Part shown: positions 12,717 through 24,297 of the stretch, piece after piece | How positions within the stretch are numbered: position 1 is the first letter of the stretch | Layout: each line of letters begins with the position of its first letter | Assembly: GCA_007644065.1 (NCBI GenBank) | Contig: VJWN01000010.1 | Location: 1,819,739-1,883,738, forward strand | Direction of reading: 5' to 3' | Origin: Margaritispora aquatica | Lineage: Eukaryota; Ascomycota; Leotiomycetes; Helotiales; Discinellaceae | Length of the DNA: 64,000 nucleotides | The notes under the pieces: model-generated | The model's input: the letters and a program-made list of their open reading frames with translations, nothing else | The model's database searches: none | What the model was told of the DNA's origin: nothing | Program-made: the position numbers and the translations under genes

Positions 12717-14286
12717 AGTCTCATTTGAACCAATTGATTCCTGCTAATGTAACTGTGGCCTAGATCTGTACCACCTGCTATTGTTGTTAGCAATATGAAT
12801 CGTGCACACTCACCTAGTGTAAGCAGTGTTGACACAATAGTTGCACCCGAGTTTACTACTCTAGAGCCGCTAAACCCAAGCTAAAAGTCAATTGACTGAA
12901 CTTAGAATATTGGTCTGGATTATTCGCGTGTGGTTGTGGTGTTGAATTGATTGGTGTGTTTCTAGGTCTCTGCCACTTGCCATGTCGTCCTTTTATAGTA
13001 CTTGTTTTCTGCTTCGAATTGGTCGTTGTTTTGTCTCTGTCTGGAGAGTTTCACTCCATTGTGAAAATAGTTATTATGATTGATTGTCCATGTGTTTACC
13101 CAACTTGTGTTCTTGCGACTGATGGAGCTTGTTGAAGCACCCCATGTTTGTGGAGCTGGTCTCACCTACCCTGTCTTCCAAGTGTTATAGTGGCCGATTA
13201 ATATATCCAGGGCTCCATCTTGGCCTTCTTCACCGCACTCAATCTATCAAGGTAAGCCAAGCTTTACGTGGCAGGCTTGGAATTAATTTAGGAGGAGCTT
13301 GTCTATATGCCCACCTATATTGTTGTCAACCCTTTTTCTCTCAAATTGAGATACCTACTTTCTGATTAAGATCACCGAAGAGAGGATAACTGTAACAAAG
13401 AATCTAAACAGTCTGAAGCCTAGAGTTACCGAGAAATCATGCTCAGTTCGCAAGGTTCCGATCGAGATTTATGGATCGTCCAATTCTCCACGAATCGCTT
13501 TCACGAACAATGGGACGAACTGGTTACTGACACAACAACGGTAGCATCCAAGATACCAAGATCTTGGTATGTCTTGGTATTTGCTTGGAAATTCACAGAA
13601 TGTGGTCCAAAGTAAGCGCCAAGTCGTCATCTGGGGTGGTCGGATCAGCTTGGCGCTTGTTTGAGGTGATTCAGTCCAAGCTTCCCCTTGCCTCAAGATT
13701 TTTTGACGATCATACAAGCATTTCAATAAGGTGCTCTCTTCCGGGAAGCGAACGGCTTCGTCTCCATCCTTTTCAAGAAACATCGAATCGTTCGTCGAGC
13801 CAAGCGAAAATGCCATCCCAATTCGCAAACTCTTCCATCCGATGCAGCAAAATGCAACAGTTCTTGCCGTGCCTCTTCTTGGCCATCATTTCGCTAGACA
13901 TCTAAGGCACAACTGACCCTAGAGAGGCATACTCCGTACTAGGTCTGTCGGAATCAGCCTCGAAACGAAGGCATCATGATGAGGGCAACACGAGTATTGG
14001 CAGTTCCATATCGACATGGGATGGAGCAAGGTGAGATGAACTGACATTGCACCCACTGTGTATATATATCGAGTCGAAGCCATCTTTCTAACATCATTCC
14101 TTTCACCATCCAATCTTTACAGTCCACTTCCACTTCCAACTCTCTTTCAACAACAGCTGTGCTGTCCATTCATTTTATTCCACTTCTTCAATTTTCCACG
14201 GCTGTGCTGTTTAATCCTATCCCGTCTTTTCCAATTACCAAAATCACAATCACTTAACAATCTTTTCGATCACCAACACCGCAAAC
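12717..14286. other. Intergenic region
   Basis: No gene is called. A minus-strand open frame at 13469-13828 (119 codons) is the best candidate but shows no motif, no neighbouring exons and no promoter that I can point to. The final 250 bases are T/C-rich with a TATATATA at 14060-14067 and act as promoter and leader for the secreted-protein gene. Confidence 0.5.
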
Positions 14287-14957
14287 ATGCAATTCTCAAA
14301 CATCCTCATCTTGGCCCTTGCCACCCTTTCTGTCGCTGCTCCAACTTCCATCAAGGCTCGCGCCGCTGTTCTCGGTACCAAGACTTACGACCAACTCTCC
14401 ATTAGTGGAGGAAAGGCCGGTAATGCTGAGGCCGAGGCTTTGGCTAAGCTGCCAATCGACACCAGCAACCTCGCTGCTGTCGATCCAGCTGATATTGCTT
14501 TCTTGGGAGATGTCAACGATATTGCCAACGATGCCGAGACCGATGCTTTCAACGTCGCCATTGCGGCAGCAACCGGTGATGCGAAGGTCGCTCTGCAGGT
14601 TAGTACCACTAATCATAATCTCTACTGATCAAAGCTAATATCCAACAGAACGGCAAGATAAAGAACAAGGTCCTCAAGTTGATGGCTACCAAGTTGGAGT
14701 TGATGGCCAGGGCCGCACAAGGCGAAGACACCTCCGCCAAGCTCGCAGCCGAGACCAAGAAGCTCAACAACAACATCGCTCTCGACAAGGCTGCTGCCGG
14801 ACAAGCTAGCACCTTTTTGAGCTTCGATGCCCAAGCAGGATCTGGCACACCTTCCGCTGATGCCGCAACCGATGCCGAGCCCGCTGAGGTCGTTGCCGAT
14901 GACGAGGAGGAAGTGCAGGTTTGCACCACCAAGAGAGTCAAGAAGTCCAAGTTGTAG
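14287..14957 (+). CDS. Small secreted protein, unrecognised family
   Basis: Two exons (14287-14598, 14649-14957) with a 50 bp intron (GTTAGT...CTAATATCCAACAG) give 206 residues. The first 17-18 residues form a signal peptide (MQFSNILILALATLSVAA). The mature part is rich in Ala, Asp, Glu, Lys and Thr and is predicted by eye to be mostly helical. It has a single cysteine near the basic C-terminus (VQVCTTKRVKKSKL), so it is not a cysteine-knot effector. An RAR dipeptide-like site follows the signal. Codons are strongly C-ending, suggesting high expression. I do not recognise the family; a secreted wall-associated or host-interaction role would be guesswork. Confidence 0.85.
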
Positions 14958-15159
14958 ATACTGGATGATCATGAGATAATATTGTGTCAGAGAAGGACAT
15001 AGGAGAGGGAAGGGAATAATGTTCAATATTCAAAACGTTGCTGGGGAGGGATGTGTGAAGTGGACTGCCGGCGGGAGTTCTGTACTTATTCATTTGACCG
15101 AGCATAATAAGACATAATATCCTGCACACCAATCTTCTTCCATTTGTTGTAAAATTCCA

Positions 15160-16974
15160 CTACAGTAACCAATCCAAGAACTTGCCCCATCTTGTAGTGG
15201 GTTTTGGTTCCTCTGGAACACCCGTCGGATCGAATCGTCCAGAAAATAAGTCTGTATCTTTCGATCTGGAAAACTTGGTTCCCTTGACAAACTTCCATAC
15301 TAGAAATGGTACGATGTAAATGGGTATGCCAATGTATCTCGCAACAAAAGTGGATGTCGACCAGTTGCCCTTGAGGAAGACACTAAATCCTGAAAATAGC
15401 ACAATAATTAGCGAGCCAATGGCACCGACCCAAGCGGCATATGGCTGTAGACGACCTTTCATGGGAAGGTTTTCGCGGTCTATTCCTTGTGCTCTACAAG
15501 CTTTCTCATATCTGATGAACACAACACAGAGTGTCATCCAAGAAGCTAGACCAGCAATTGTGCTGAGAGATTGAAGCCAAGAAAATGCTTGAGCGGCCCC
15601 TCCAGATCCAAGACTGAGATATGCCAAAGGTCCGAAGGAAAATGAGGCCAGAACAGCATAATATGGTACACCCCATCTGTTGGTTTTACCGAAGAATTGA
15701 GGTGCCTGTTTATCGACCGCCATCGCAACAATCATACGAGCTCCAATATAGCAGTATGAATTTCCCGCTGACCAGGCTGAAGTTAAGATGCAGGCGTTGA
15801 TGATTGAAGGGAGGACAGAAATTCCAGAATTCTTAATGGCGATGACGAACGGTGACGAGTTGGCATTTCCAGAGCCGGTGATGAGGTCCGGGTTGTTGGA
15901 TGGGATGATCATGCCAATGAGAAGCGTTCCCAGGACGTAAAAGAACATGATGCGATATGTGACACGATGAACTGCTTTTGGAATGGATTTGTGGGGGTTT
16001 ACAGTCTCTGCTGCAGCCACAACAACTGTTTCCACACCGATGAACGAGAAACTGGCGTTGATCATGGCACTGAAGAATGCAAGGAATCGGCCGGTCGTTC
16101 CCTCAATTCCATTGTATTGAGTGAATGGTCCTGGCGACTTCCAGTATCTGAATCCAATACGGTCGTGGTCGGGAGCTCCACCAAGTGTAATGACGAGAGA
16201 CACGAAGACCAGGCATAAGAAGCAGAGGATCTTGATAGATGCCGTGATTACTTCCGCTTCGCCAAAGAACCGAACATTCATCATGTTAATGAAAAAGATA
16301 GCTGCGAGTCCGATACTAATCACGAGAGCTGGAGTGATATCTGTCCAGTAAGACTTCGATTATTTAGCACGGCTCGCTAAGAAATTTCGGACAACTTACT
16401 ACCAACACTGCAGCTGCAGAAACCTCGGATGCAATTGCAATCGTGTAGCAATAGCCGTATGAAATGGCTAGAGTGAAACCAAGAGCAGGATCAACGAAGC
16501 GGCTGGCAAAGTGAGGGAATGATCCAGCAGTTGGGAACTGTTAATGTCAGCTATGGCAAGTTTATGAGGGCAGTAGACTCACAAGAGACGCAAGTTCACC
16601 AATTGATTCCATCACACACCATAAAATTCCCCCGACAATTGTAAAAGCTCTACATCCATTAGCTTAGCTATCTTCTTGCGCATTTGCATCGCTTACAATA
16701 ATAATCCGAGAGGCCCAGCATTAGCCAAAGCTGCGCCTGTGCCGACGAATAAACCCGTTCCAATACCACCTCCAAATCCGATAAATGTAACATGTCTTGC
16801 TTTAAGTCTTCTTTGCGTCCGTCCAACACCACCAATTCCATAAACAGCATCGAGAGTGCCTGAAGCAGAGTGTACAATCTCTCCCTCTACTTGAGCAAGC
16901 TTCACATGCTTCTCCTCAGCCGATGTCTTTGAGATAGAGCGACGAAGTTCTAATGGGGAGATCTCAACGGCCAT
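15160..16974 (-). CDS. Amino-acid permease (YAT/APC family)
   Basis: Four exons on the minus strand (16697-16974, 16583-16649, 16400-16537, 15160-16353) join in frame to 558 residues. The first span contains the family signature FIGFGGGIGTGLFVGTGAAL. The next segments read GGILWCVMESIGELASLFP and, after intron 3, SYWTDITPA leading into NMMNVRFFGEAE. These are diagnostic for fungal proton-coupled amino-acid permeases of the plasma membrane. About 12 spans are visible, with a soluble N-terminal tail of about 70 residues and a C-terminal tail ending WGKFLDWLL. Substrate range cannot be read from sequence. The gene points toward the secreted-protein gene and the stops are about 200 bases apart. 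Confidence 0.93.
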
Positions 16975-18874
16975 GATTGAACGTTACACTTCACTAGAGT
17001 TGCTATTCCGAGAAAGTGATGAAATGCGTTGTTCCTTTAGGGTGAATGTCACTCTTATATCTTTTTGCTTACCACGGGAAAACTTTAACTTCAATTAAGC
17101 ACGCCATACTTCTCATATTCCAGGATTAATGAGTACTCTGAACTTTGCCAGCGTCTTTCCATCTCTGGTTCGTTCGTTTCCACATAAAATCCCGCGATTT
17201 CGTAAGAGCTCCGGAAATGGGCCGAATGCATAGACGTCAATGAATTAAGAAAGGCTGAAGACGGCAAGAGTTTGAAAAGGGATAGAAATTTGATGAGTGT
17301 AGGAAGGAGGCTGGGGGAGTGCTTTGTAGCAACTGTATCGCTCGACTGTGTTTATACAGATACTTCTTCAGGTAGCTCAATATGGGAAAACTCAGAAGAG
17401 GGAATGATGCAATTCTAGGACAGAATAACGATGATCAGATACATTTGAGAGCCTTTAATTGATCCGAAGCTCGATGTATTATTTGGAAAGATGAGAAACA
17501 TTGAGGATCTTGATGAAGATGGAGAGTGGCAGTGACAAGAAGACTTGGATGGGAGAAGTAGTGAGGTCAAGTTCGCCATATGATGACTAAGCAAGGAATT
17601 CCTAATCTAGCGTCAACGCGCTCTCAGACCCCAGCGACAGGTATTCGACGAAGAAGAGCATTCATACTGAATCAAATCATCTACCACTTGGGGAAAAATC
17701 CAATTGCACTCAGTGCATTGCCTCTCCAAATGTTCGCACACGTGCGAGACGTATGCCACTCGAAGCAGGATCTAATTTCTTCGTCCTTTCCGAAATAATT
17801 ACTACTGTTACTCGAATGTCATTTTAGTGAGGGAAGAAAGCTTGAATGCTTACACAATGATGCAATACAATGCCGCAGATTGTATGCGCATATGTCTCGG
17901 AAACGGTAGATGCACTACACAGATGATGGTTGGCGGAATGGAGACTTCTCCAATACTGGGGTGGCTGCATTTTGGTATAAGAAACGGAAATCGATGGATG
18001 TTGATCTCGAAATCTACCCAATACACTACACCAATTCATTCCGAAAGTATGACCAGTCCCTTATGATGTGGAAGACAGATATTTGATGACATCGAGCAGG
18101 CCAAATTCTCTTCAAGAGATGCTCCATTGTTTGATACAACCAGACTGTGAGCCACGGACTTCTGCACAAAACAGAAATGTCACTCCTTTATCTTCGGGAC
18201 TTCTAGTTTCTATTGTTTTACAGGACATTGCTATTGATTTGCCTCCTCGCTTTCTCCCTTTATCATGATATACTTTTTGTATATAACATATTATAGACGG
18301 CTCTAAAGATGATACTAATCACAATTAAGTGCTGTGTCAAGTGACCTAAGCATCGCAACTGATCGAAATCATCAGAGTTATTGTCTACTTGCATGAACTT
18401 GTGTATTCCATAGCCAGTGAGATTCAACCTTCATCATTCAATTGAGCTCGAAGATCAAAATCTGTCCCAGACCTTCAAATTAATGTATTTCACTCTGCAC
18501 TATTGCTACTAAGGCAAGCATCCTCAAAGCACATCCTATTACTCCTGCTCGACCATCGGCCATCAACCATTTCTTCGGTTTGTTTTCCGAAGTGCCGATA
18601 TCCTTTGAGTCTAGATACCTTCGAGACGTGTTCTAGGTTTGCGAAGTGTACTTCAAACCGTAAAGCTATCGTCATCGCGTCTTGACGACGGCCCGCTCTG
18701 GTCCCCTCACACATCATCGACTCGACACTAGTAATTTGACATGAAATACTTAAGCATCCAAGTCTTTGCACTTCTCTCCACCTTTTTAATCGATTACCGT
18801 ACAGTACTAGAGCTACCAGTCCGCTTTCTATTCAATTAAGCACATCTGTGGACACCATTACCATACAATCCAAG
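16975..18874. other. Intergenic region between divergent genes
   Basis: These 1.9 kb separate the permease (minus) from the membrane protein at 18875 (plus). Only short, motif-free frames are present. I see nothing else to call. Confidence 0.55.
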
Positions 18875-19456
18875 ATGCCACCCCCAGCAATAAAATTTCC
18901 TCTCCTACCGAGGATATCCAATTCCACTACATCAGAAGCCACGCAATCCATCCAATCGGCTTCATCTGGTCCTTTCGGTATCTTCCTTCTCTTCTTCTCG
19001 GAAATCTGGGATTACCTTCAATTTATCCTCTGTCTCGTCCTCTATGCTCTCATGTTCCTCGCTATTGGTGGAATCATCTATCATCTCTACTACCACGGAT
19101 CAGATTATAGCCAAGTTGGACTCGGGCATGTCAAGAAACTGTCAGGAGCTGCCTCTGCCTCCTTGAAAAAACACGTGGAAGATTTCAGAATCGCCACAAA
19201 GCAACGAGCTGGAAAGACGAGAAGATCAATCACTGATGGTATTGAGAGGCATAAACAGCATATCAGAGAGTGGTGGGCAAGACGGAGCGCGAGGGGTGGA
19301 GAAAAAGGTGACGTTGAGGCTGTTTGTGCTGAGGACTTCGAACTTCAGGGTGAGGTGGGAGATGAGGATAAGAATATAGAGACTGAAACTATGTTTGAGA
19401 ACTGCGAGAGTGACTTTGAAAGTGAGAGGGACTTGACTGGTGAGAGTGTGGACTGA
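18875..19456 (+). CDS. Single-span membrane protein, unknown function
   Basis: An intron-free frame of 193 codons starts at ATG 18875; a GTG in frame 27 bases upstream was not used because the ATG has an AAG context. Residues 1-35 are polar and Ser/Thr-rich. A hydrophobic stretch with one clear transmembrane helix lies at about 47-72 (ILCLVLYALMFLAIGGIIYHLYY). Then come a basic region (80-150; KKHVEDFRIATKQRAGKTRR) and an acidic tail (160-193). No family is recognised. About 440 bases downstream lies a decayed sequence with the same plan, suggesting a local duplication. Confidence 0.65.
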   Translation: MPPPAIKFPLLPRISNSTTSEATQSIQSASSGPFGIFLLFFSEIWDYLQFILCLVLYALMFLAIGGIIYHLYYHGSDYSQVGLGHVKKLSGAASASLKKHVEDFRIATKQRAGKTRRSITDGIERHKQHIREWWARRSARGGEKGDVEAVCAEDFELQGEVGDEDKNIETETMFENCESDFESERDLTGESVD

Positions 19457-19894
19457 ATTGGAAGGATTAGCATTTTGATTCGGTGCTTTCAGTTTTGGCG
19501 AGCGATGTAACGGATTTGAGTGTTCAATTTGAACATCGTTAATGGCCAATCCAAATTAAGATTCAGTATTATTCTTCTCACCTTGCACGTAAACTATCGC
19601 TATTCATCAGCCAAGATTATGTCCTCTGTGCTGAACATCCAGAGAAGAATCTAATATCCCTCCCAGACTTAAGCGAGGTGTCCCTCAGTATACTACCCAC
19701 TTAGTTTCACGCACCATTTATTCCGACGTCATCAAAACGTTTAGAATCGTTTCTTCATAAGGTTTTGGGAAACGAGACGGAGATAGACAGACCATTGCAC
19801 AACCATTCACGAAACACACTTGCAATGGATCCTGATATCACAAAAGCGATCATTTAAGCTGTAATCGCTTCATATTAACACTACCGAAATCATA
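19457..19894. other. Spacer between the membrane protein gene and its decayed look-alike
   Basis: No gene is seen. The ATG at 19824 opens a frame that stops after ten codons. Pyrimidine-rich and CA-rich sequence at 19780-19825 resembles a promoter leader and may be the remains of the promoter of the following relic. Confidence 0.45.
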
Positions 19895-20317
19895 AATGGC
19901 ACCTCCAAAACACCGAATTCCGATGCAAGCGATCCGTCTTTCTTAGAGATATTCAAAGAAGTCTCGACAGAACTATGGATTGCAGCGAGAGTTCTACTTG
20001 CAGTTTTTCTCATTGTAGGAGGGTTTATTCTGGTTATTACCGGCATCATTATCTGCTGTCAACACCTCTACAAAGACGGACTACCCTTTGAGGGATGGAA
20101 GGATGATCTGAGACAGGGGTGGAGGACAAGAGAGGAACAAAGAAGAGAAGCCGTCGATGTCGAGGCAAGTGGGGAGGTATTTGCGAGTGACGATTTGGAT
20201 AGAAATGGAGACATGGGTGGGAGATATCACAAACAAGATGATGAGGACGACATGAAACATTGCACGGGAGCGAATACTCGCAGGAGGATAATAAGGCTTT
20301 TATATCTGCGAGTCTGA
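19895..20317 (+). pseudogene. Decayed relative of the 18875 membrane protein gene
   Basis: The frame 19895-20317 encodes about 140 residues without an in-frame ATG. It has a Ser/Thr/Asp-rich lead, FLEIFKEVSTELW, a transmembrane helix (VLLAVFLIVGGFILVITGIIICC), then basic and acidic segments. This order copies the intact protein at 18875, which reads FLLFFSEIWDYL before its own helix. An ATG at 19896 (MAPPKHRIP, compare MPPPAIKFP in the intact gene) is in another frame, so a small indel or a missed intron separates start and body. I favour a pseudogene; a transcript with a short 5' intron would overturn that. Confidence 0.5.
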
Positions 20318-21013
20318 AAGCTAGGTCGGATGTGTGGAAGAATTTCGGGAGGTCAGGTTCTTAGCTCTGCGACGTGGCTGTGAAGCTGTCTGGCGCACAT
20401 AAAGAGGTTGATGTTTGTCTAAGCGTACCTCTTACATGGCATATTACCTAATAGCAGCAAGAATTTTCAATACGTTATCTCAGACCTTTTGTATGGTATT
20501 CAGTGCATGTTTTGCATTGTCTACGATCTTGGTGGGCATGTCTTCGCTGATTGAGAGCAATGAGCTTATTGCGTGTTGGAGGCAAGAGAAAGGGGCAACC
20601 ATAATAGGATGGAGCAAAAGGAGAAAGTGTTTAAGGGATGGAGAGTTTTTTTAAATCTATTTGGATTAAGTTTGACATGGGGCAGGCCCAAGAATGAAGA
20701 TTGATAGTCCCCGCGATTTCTGCAGCTCACGATAATTCACTAGCAGCCTAGAACAGTCGATATAATGTGCGGAAGATGGTCGCACGATGAGCGATGTGTT
20801 ACTCAAGCTTCAATCATCACCATCGCTCTCAAGCAGTCTGACAATGTACCAGCGATTCACACAAGATAAGATATGTGGAAGATTAATGTCACGTCTTCCT
20901 TCGACAAAGGGATCAAAGGGGATCAAAGGGGATCAAAAGGCTTCCCATGCTCGACCAAAATCTCTTCATTGTCCAAAATATAAGTGTACAACCCAACTCC
21001 TCCCAAACACAAT
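20318..21013. other. Intergenic region
   Basis: No gene is seen between the relic and the 3' end of the acyl-CoA synthetase. There is a short GGGATCAAA triplication near 20909-20939. The sequence just before 21014 belongs to the 3' region of the synthetase on the minus strand. Confidence 0.5.
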
Positions 21014-23229
21014 TTACAATTTCGCCCTTGGCTGTTCCTCGGCCAGTGCTTCAGCATACATTCTATCCAACTCCCCACGGAACTTCTTTGCTGTCTGTGG
21101 ACGCTTAAGCTTTAATCTGAAATTTGTTAGCTTTGAATTCAAACCTTTGTAGGGAGAACTTACGTAGGGGTCAACAACTCGTTCTCAATCGTAAATGGCT
21201 CCAATTCCAGATGCACAGCCCTTACCCTCTCCCAGCTATTGAACTTATTCTTCTTCCCAATCTTCTCCAACTCCTTCAATATGGCCTTGTTGACCTTCGG
21301 GTCCTTTGCGGCTGCCCTCACCGCGGCAAAATCATCCGCAGCAATGGTCTTCTTTAGGATACCACTTGCGAACGGGGCAAACTGAACTGGATCGACACCG
21401 AAAATTGACACAAGGAAAGCTTGCGTGGAGTCTCCATGAACATAGGCCTGGGCGAGGATGTTGGTATTAGCGAGATAAACGTTCTCGATTCGTTCTGGAG
21501 AAACATATTCTCCTTGAGCGAGCTTCAGAACATTCTTCACACGATCTACAATCTTGACTCGGCCCATAGAGTCAATTTCTGCGATATCACCAGTACGGAA
21601 CCATCCATCCTCGAGGATAGCCTTTGCGGTCTCAGCTTCGTTCTTGTAGTATTCTCTGAAGCGGGTTTTGCCACGAAGAAGAAGTTCGCCTCGAGGATTT
21701 GGCGAATCGGTGACGAGATAATCCATATCAGGAACTGATTGTACACAAGCTTCCATTGATGGAGCCAGAGCACCACAATTACCAGTGGAGAAGTCACCCT
21801 CCAATTGGCAAACGGCGACAGCATAGCTCTCGGTCAACCCGTAGCCCTGCACGAAGTCAGTGCCAAATGCAGCACGTAAAAACTGATGCAAGCTTGGATC
21901 AATTGGTGCACTTCCAGTGACCATTCCACGGCAGCGCTGCAGACCGAAATTAGCAGTGAGCTTAGGTGTGAACACACGATCCCAGAACATGTGCTTGTTG
22001 GTTGCTTGTCCTGCAGGAAGCTTCATGGATGCGAGCTTAGTATTAATGACATGTCGTCCCATTGCACCCTTGACGCCCGGTGCTTCCAGAGTTGCGGCTC
22101 GAATGGCAGATCCAAATCGATTGAACAAACGAGGCACGGAATTGAAGCCAGTCGGCCTGAGCAGCTTCAAATCATCTACAAGACCGAGAATATCTCCACG
22201 GAAGTAACCGATAGCTCCACCAGCTGCTAAACTTCCATGCTCAGCTACTCTCTGGTAGATGTGGGCCAGAGGGAGATACGAGCACAAGACATCAGTGTGG
22301 AGAGTCTCTGAGAAGATAAGTCCACTTGCGGTCGCAGCGGTTGCATTTGCATGAGTCAATACCACACCCTTAGGGTTACCGGTAGTTCCTGAGGTGTAGT
22401 TGATTGTGATGATATCGTCTGGGCGAGGTGGCTTCATAGGCAAACCAGATTGCGCACCAAGCTTTTCGACATCACCGATAAAGTGTACTTGGATTCCGGC
22501 GTCTCCTGCCAAAGTGTTGAGCAGCGCAGATTTGGTATTTCCAGGTTGCTCTCCCAAGTCCAGAGGATCCAAGCAGATGATCAGCTTCAGAGTTGGTATC
22601 CGTCCTGCTTGTGCCAGCTTCAACAGTGTCGGGATATGTGGAAGGGACGTGATGACACATGCTAGCGCAGCATGGTTGATGATGTATTCAGTTGTATCGG
22701 GACCGAGGGTATCATAGATAGACACGGTAAAGAGAGACTGAGACATGCAACCAAGATCTGCAGAAAGTTAGAGATGTTCCCGGGTGCAAAGAAACGCCTT
22801 ACCAGAAATCTGCCATTCTTCCCGATTTTGACACCAAAGCCCAACACCATATTTCTCCTCCGTCACACCCATCTTCTTGTGCAACTCCACAATTCCAGCG
22901 CCAAAGTTCTTCCTTCTCGCAGCTACATCCCCATATGTAATCCATTCATATGCGCCATGCGTCTTGGTAGCGGGATCCCAATGTCTGGTTCCTAAGCACC
23001 TCGCATTTGGACGCTTCTTTGCAGAGGACTCGAAAGCATCGTGTGCGGTCAGGATCTTTGGATCTGTCGTCTCCAGTAGTGGGCTATTGACAAAGCGCCA
23101 ATGTCTGTAGACTGCACTTCGGCCTTCCTTTTCTGAGCCTGGGATAGGAAGAGAGTAAGGAGATCCTGGAGGTGGAGGGGTCCTTAGGAGCTTGATGAGA
23201 GCCTCCGGATCTTTGGTTTTGAAGTCCAT
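21014..23229 (-). CDS. Peroxisomal long-chain acyl-CoA synthetase
   Basis: Three coding exons on the minus strand (22803-23229, 21164-22757, 21014-21116) join in frame to 707 residues. The enzyme activates fatty acids with ATP and CoA. Visible adenylate-forming motifs are the P-loop TINYTSGTTGNPKG (about 260-273), GYGLTES (about 447-453), GWFRTGD (about 527-533) and the fatty-acid signature region DRVKNVLKLAQGEYVS (about 547-562). The short last exon ends PRAKL; AKL is a canonical PTS1 peroxisomal signal, so a role in feeding beta-oxidation (Faa2 type) is likely. I chose ATG 23229, which gives MDFKTKDPEAL. A further intron (23282-23361) with good splice sites lies in the 5' leader. The two coding introns are 45 and 47 bp. 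Confidence 0.93.
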
Positions 23230-23281
23230 GATCGATACGGCGTTGAAATAGTTGATAGGCTCAAGACTGAGAGTATCCAAT

Positions 23282-23361
23282 CTGCGAGGTAGTTGTGTCA
23301 GTGTTGTTTGAAATGCAAAGGATCAAAGAAGCGTTTCTTGACGCAATTGGGGTCCACTTAC
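23282..23361 (-). other. Probable 5'-leader intron of the acyl-CoA synthetase gene
   Basis: On the minus strand GTAAGTGG at the 5' end and CTCGCAG at the 3' end bound an 80-base segment 52 bases upstream of the start codon. No in-frame ATG is found upstream of it, so it would be a non-coding leader intron. Confidence 0.5.
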
Positions 23362-24297
23362 TCGAGGCAGGCAATTGTTGACAATACTACAATTTACTCT
23401 TATCACAAGCAATTCAACAGAGTGTATGTCCAGTAGTATCAAGCGGAATTAGTAAACAGGAAGACAAAGAGTGAATCGAGATGTAGGATTGAAGTTTAAA
23501 GAGAACCAACGCAAAGGGATGGGTCACTCGGACATTCTGACATCTTTGTTGGTGTTGGAACTTCAATCCAGAGAGAAGAGCTCAAACGAGCCGAGGCATG
23601 CTCCAAGCCCACAACTGTATGGCACTCCGAGGCACCTTCGGCGGCTTGGACTTGGGATTTTTGTGGAGTCGCACGATGGAGCATCAGACTGCAATCAATT
23701 TATCCGGAACGGTTCTCCGATCTTGTGTTGATTCTGGTGCTGATATTAGACACGATTAATTCTGATATAATTGTAGATCCATTAGGTTGGCGTTGGATGT
23801 CAACATAGGGCAGTCAGAACCCCATCCCCATCCTTCACATGCATTAAAACTTTGGCATTTGAGATTTTGCGAGGGCTTTGCAGGTAGATTAGGCTTTGCA
23901 GCTGCAGGGGTCCGACTCGAACTTCCCGTGAGCTGCTGTTGCTTACCAACGGCATTGGCGTGCAATGAATCCATTTGTTGGGCTGTGATCACATGCACAT
24001 CAGATCGGGGAGAAACAATCAAGAGATATGATTGGATATGTAGGAGATATACCAGATTTATCACAGTCAGCATACCACATCATTCAAAGCTGGGGAAACA
24101 TGGGGCGTGTGGGGAAAGAAGCACATTTAAAACCAAGACCAAGAGATCCATAATGCAGGAAAGCACTAATATGTACTGGGAATATATTTACAAGAAGTAT
24201 ACAACGTCTACGGACCCAAGCCCTCGTTCGAGACTCCACCTCCCTATGATGTCTGTCGACATCTTTGACAAACTTGGTGCCAATTGTCTTACTCCCA
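23362..24297. other. Intergenic region
   Basis: This holds the promoter of the acyl-CoA synthetase and the 3' flank of the carbonic anhydrase, both on the minus strand. Overlapping frames at 23756-24308 are short and motif-free. I see no further gene. Confidence 0.5.

Noticed and set aside
13469..13828. Minus-strand 119-codon frame between the ankyrin relic and the secreted protein gene
   Set aside because: No family resemblance, no upstream exon or leader, and an isolated frame of this length is expected by chance in 1.5 kb of mixed composition.
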